In this document: one piece after another, positions 5,792 through 7,520 of the stretch
How positions within the stretch are numbered: position 1 is the first letter of the stretch
Layout: each line of letters opens with the position of its first letter
Assembly (NCBI GenBank): GCA_000433735.1
Contig: HF998312.1
Coordinates: 1 to 7,520 of the forward strand
Direction: 5' to 3'
DNA: 7,520 nt
From: Clostridium sp. CAG:167
GTDB lineage: Bacteria; Bacillota; Clostridia; Lachnospirales; Lachnospiraceae
The notes under the pieces: generated by a model
What the model was told of the DNA's origin: nothing
Database searches by the model: none
The model's input: the letters and a program-made list of their open reading frames with translations, nothing else
Translations under genes and position numbers: made by a program

Positions 5792-7450
5792 ATGGAAGTT
5801 CCATTGAGTGAAGAAACGGGAAAAAAACGAGCCGATTTTTTGAAACAGGGAGGAATTCTCGCTATTGCCTCTCTGCTGGTGCGTATCATTGGTATGGTGT
5901 ACCGGATTCCTATGTCAAATATACTGGGCGAAGAAGGAAATGGAATTTATGCAGTGGCATTTGAGATTTATGATGTAATGTTGATCATATCTTCTTATAG
6001 TCTGCCTCTTGCGCTGTCAAAGATCATATCGGCACAGCAGGCGAGAAAACAGCATAAAAACACAGGGAAAGTATTTAAAGTTGCGTTGAAATTTGCCATT
6101 ATTTCCGGTGGTGGTTTTGCCATTCTGTTGTTTGCCGGTGCCGGGCTGATCGAGAAATATATTTATCCGGAGTATTCCGGTGTACAGATCCCGCTGAGGG
6201 TTCTGGCACCAACGATCTTTATCGTGGCACTGTTAGGTGTGTTCCGCGGATTTTTCCAGGGGAAAAAGACCATGGTGCCTACAGCTTTCTCGCAGATTGT
6301 AGAGCAGATTGTAAATGCGGTTGTCAGTGTGGCTGCCAGTTATCTGTTTATGAAATGGAATATAGAGTCTGTTCAGCAGGCGGCCTGGGGCGCAGCGGGT
6401 GGTACGCTGGGAACCTGTCTGGGTGCTGCGTCGGCCCTTTTGATCGTGTTGTTTGTATACTGGCTCTACAAGCCGGTCCAGGAAAAACTGGAGAGAAGAG
6501 ATCCTTCCACCAGAACCTATTCAGAGAAATATTTGTTTAAATTGCTCCTGATCACGATTATTCCGATTGTGCTGTCCCAGACGGTATACAATATCAGTGG
6601 TCTGATCGACTATAAGATCTTTGGATCGGTGTCTGGAAATCTTGGCATGGATGCAGTAACTATCAAAAGTTTCATTGGTGTATACAGTTCCAAATACCGT
6701 CTTCTTTGCAGTGTGCCGATTGCTATTTCTACGGCCCTTGCTTCATCGTTGATACCAAGTGCGGTAGAGGCCTATGCCAGAGAGGATGCAAATCAGTGGA
6801 ATTATAATATCTCGGCAGGGATCAAGTTTAATATGATCATTGCTATCCCATGTGCGGTTGCCTTCGTGTTCCTTGGGGGACCAATTGTCAAAATGCTGTT
6901 TCATTCTTCCAACTATGTGCTGGGAGGTCATATGCTGACAGCAGGATCTTTAGCCATCGTATTTTATGCGTTGTCTAATATAACTGGTGGAGCATTGCAG
7001 AGTATTGATAAAATGAGATACCCGGTGATCCATTCTGCCATATCTCTTGTGATCCATATCGTGATCGTGTATGTGCTGCTGCGGACAACCAGTATGGGTG
7101 TATATGCACTGATCGTGGGAAATGTTACATTCCCGATCGTTGTGTTTGCCCTGAATCTGAGAAAGATAAAAGAGTGTGTTCCAAGTTACAGACTAGAGAT
7201 TACAAAGACCTTTTTGACGCCGTTAGCGGCTTCTCTGTGGATGGCGGTGAGCCTGGTGATCGTATATGGCGGCATGGGACTTGTGATCGCATCCAATACG
7301 GTCCGGACACTGGCTGCTATTCTGGTAGGAGCGTGCGTATACTTTGCCGCATTTTTACTGTTGCAGGGCCTGTCAAAGGATGAGTTGTTTGATTTCCCAA
7401 TGGGAAGGACTTTGTATACCATTGCAAGGAAAATGCATGTAATGAAATAG
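5792..7450 (+). CDS. MOP/MATE-superfamily polysaccharide or lipid II flippase (SpoVB/MurJ-like)
   Basis: Polytopic inner-membrane transporter of 552 residues, the usual size for flippases with about 14 helices. The N terminus shows the family signature FLKQGGILAIASLLVRIIGM and the stretch YRIPMSNILGEEGNGIYAVA, followed by a helix beginning IYDVMLIISSYSLPLALSKI. Further hydrophobic segments alternate with short basic loops to the end, including one with GVFRGFFQGKKTMVPTAFSQ (about 148-167), typical of this group. Members move undecaprenyl-linked sugars, such as lipid II or spore-cortex and teichoic or capsular precursors, across the membrane. The sporulation genes upstream make a SpoVB-type role attractive, but a YtgP/MurJ role cannot be excluded. 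Start: the ATG at 5792 touches its only SD-like sequence (AAAGG, 5787-5791), so the in-frame TTG at 5804, which gives 548 residues, may be the real start. It follows the DUF3048 gene by 22 bp without a terminator. Confidence 0.9.
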   Translation: MEVPLSEETGKKRADFLKQGGILAIASLLVRIIGMVYRIPMSNILGEEGNGIYAVAFEIYDVMLIISSYSLPLALSKIISAQQARKQHKNTGKVFKVALKFAIISGGGFAILLFAGAGLIEKYIYPEYSGVQIPLRVLAPTIFIVALLGVFRGFFQGKKTMVPTAFSQIVEQIVNAVVSVAASYLFMKWNIESVQQAAWGAAGGTLGTCLGAASALLIVLFVYWLYKPVQEKLERRDPSTRTYSEKYLFKLLLITIIPIVLSQTVYNISGLIDYKIFGSVSGNLGMDAVTIKSFIGVYSSKYRLLCSVPIAISTALASSLIPSAVEAYAREDANQWNYNISAGIKFNMIIAIPCAVAFVFLGGPIVKMLFHSSNYVLGGHMLTAGSLAIVFYALSNITGGALQSIDKMRYPVIHSAISLVIHIVIVYVLLRTTSMGVYALIVGNVTFPIVVFALNLRKIKECVPSYRLEITKTFLTPLAASLWMAVSLVIVYGGMGLVIASNTVRTLAAILVGACVYFAAFLLLQGLSKDELFDFPMGRTLYTIARKMHVMK

Positions 7451-7520
7451 CGAACACTGTGGCGGATGCCTGGGTGCATAAATAAAAAAGTTCTCTTGTT
7501 TTGAGACGAGGTAACGGTTT
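7451..7520. other. Intergenic tail with no supported feature
   Basis: Seventy bases after the flippase stop. I see no start codon with an SD, no consensus promoter and no stem followed by a T-run on the + strand. TCTC and GAGA near the end could form a weak 4-bp stem, with a run of T on the minus strand, which is too little to call a terminator. Confidence 0.5.

Noticed and set aside
7451..7486. Resemblance of GTGGCGGATGCCTGGGTGC to the conserved 5' end of 23S rRNA (GGTGGATGCC region)
   Set aside because: The likeness stops at once and the next bases (AAATAAAAAAG) do not continue as rRNA; there are no flanking processing stems. Probably chance.
7485..7520. Possible terminator of a convergent gene on the minus strand
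   Set aside because: Only a 4-bp stem (TCTC/GAGA) can be formed and no minus-strand gene is visible beside it.

Overview
The window reads as chromosomal DNA of a low-to-moderate-GC, spore-forming member of the Bacillota, most likely class Clostridia and plausibly Lachnospiraceae. The evidence is a short, very basic bacterial S21 protein, the sporulation pair YqfC-YqfD next to PhoH and YbeY, strong GGAGG-type ribosome binding sites, and a GLUG-repeat protein with CYNTGK cores of the kind common in gut Clostridia. The family assignment is inference. Every supported gene lies on the + strand.

Layout. (1) Positions 1-374 form a self-contained rpsU transcription unit: an extended -10 promoter, a leader with a hairpin against the Shine-Dalgarno (SD) region, the 58-residue S21 protein, and a strong intrinsic terminator. 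(2) Positions 375-1654 hold a GLUG-repeat surface-type protein whose 5' end is damaged. A good SD and ATG open only a six-codon reading frame, and the 398-codon repeat body continues in another frame without a signal peptide. It has its own terminator. (3) Positions 1655-7450 form a tightly packed row: yqfC, yqfD, phoH, ybeY, a DUF3048 (YerB-like) membrane-anchored protein, and a MOP/MATE-superfamily lipid-linked oligosaccharide flippase of the SpoVB/MurJ type. Neighbours overlap by 4-26 bp or sit 17-22 bp apart, so they are probably co-transcribed. (4) Positions 7451-7520 show no supported gene.

How the genes fit together. S21 and YbeY act in ribosome assembly and rRNA maturation, and PhoH is an ATPase linked to RNA metabolism. 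YqfC and YqfD are mother-cell sporulation proteins, and the flippase belongs to the family that moves cell-wall or spore-cortex precursors across the membrane. Two sequence signals suggest how sporulation and housekeeping genes could share one row: a mother-cell sigma-like -10 just upstream of yqfC, and a consensus-like extended -10 promoter inside yqfD that could drive phoH and ybeY during growth. Both are sequence-only predictions.

I see no mobile element, CRISPR array, tRNA or rRNA gene, and no clear undescribed multi-gene system. The points worth a second look are the decayed GLUG start, the rpsU leader hairpin, the yqfC start region, the promoter inside yqfD, and an operon order that differs from the Bacillus arrangement.
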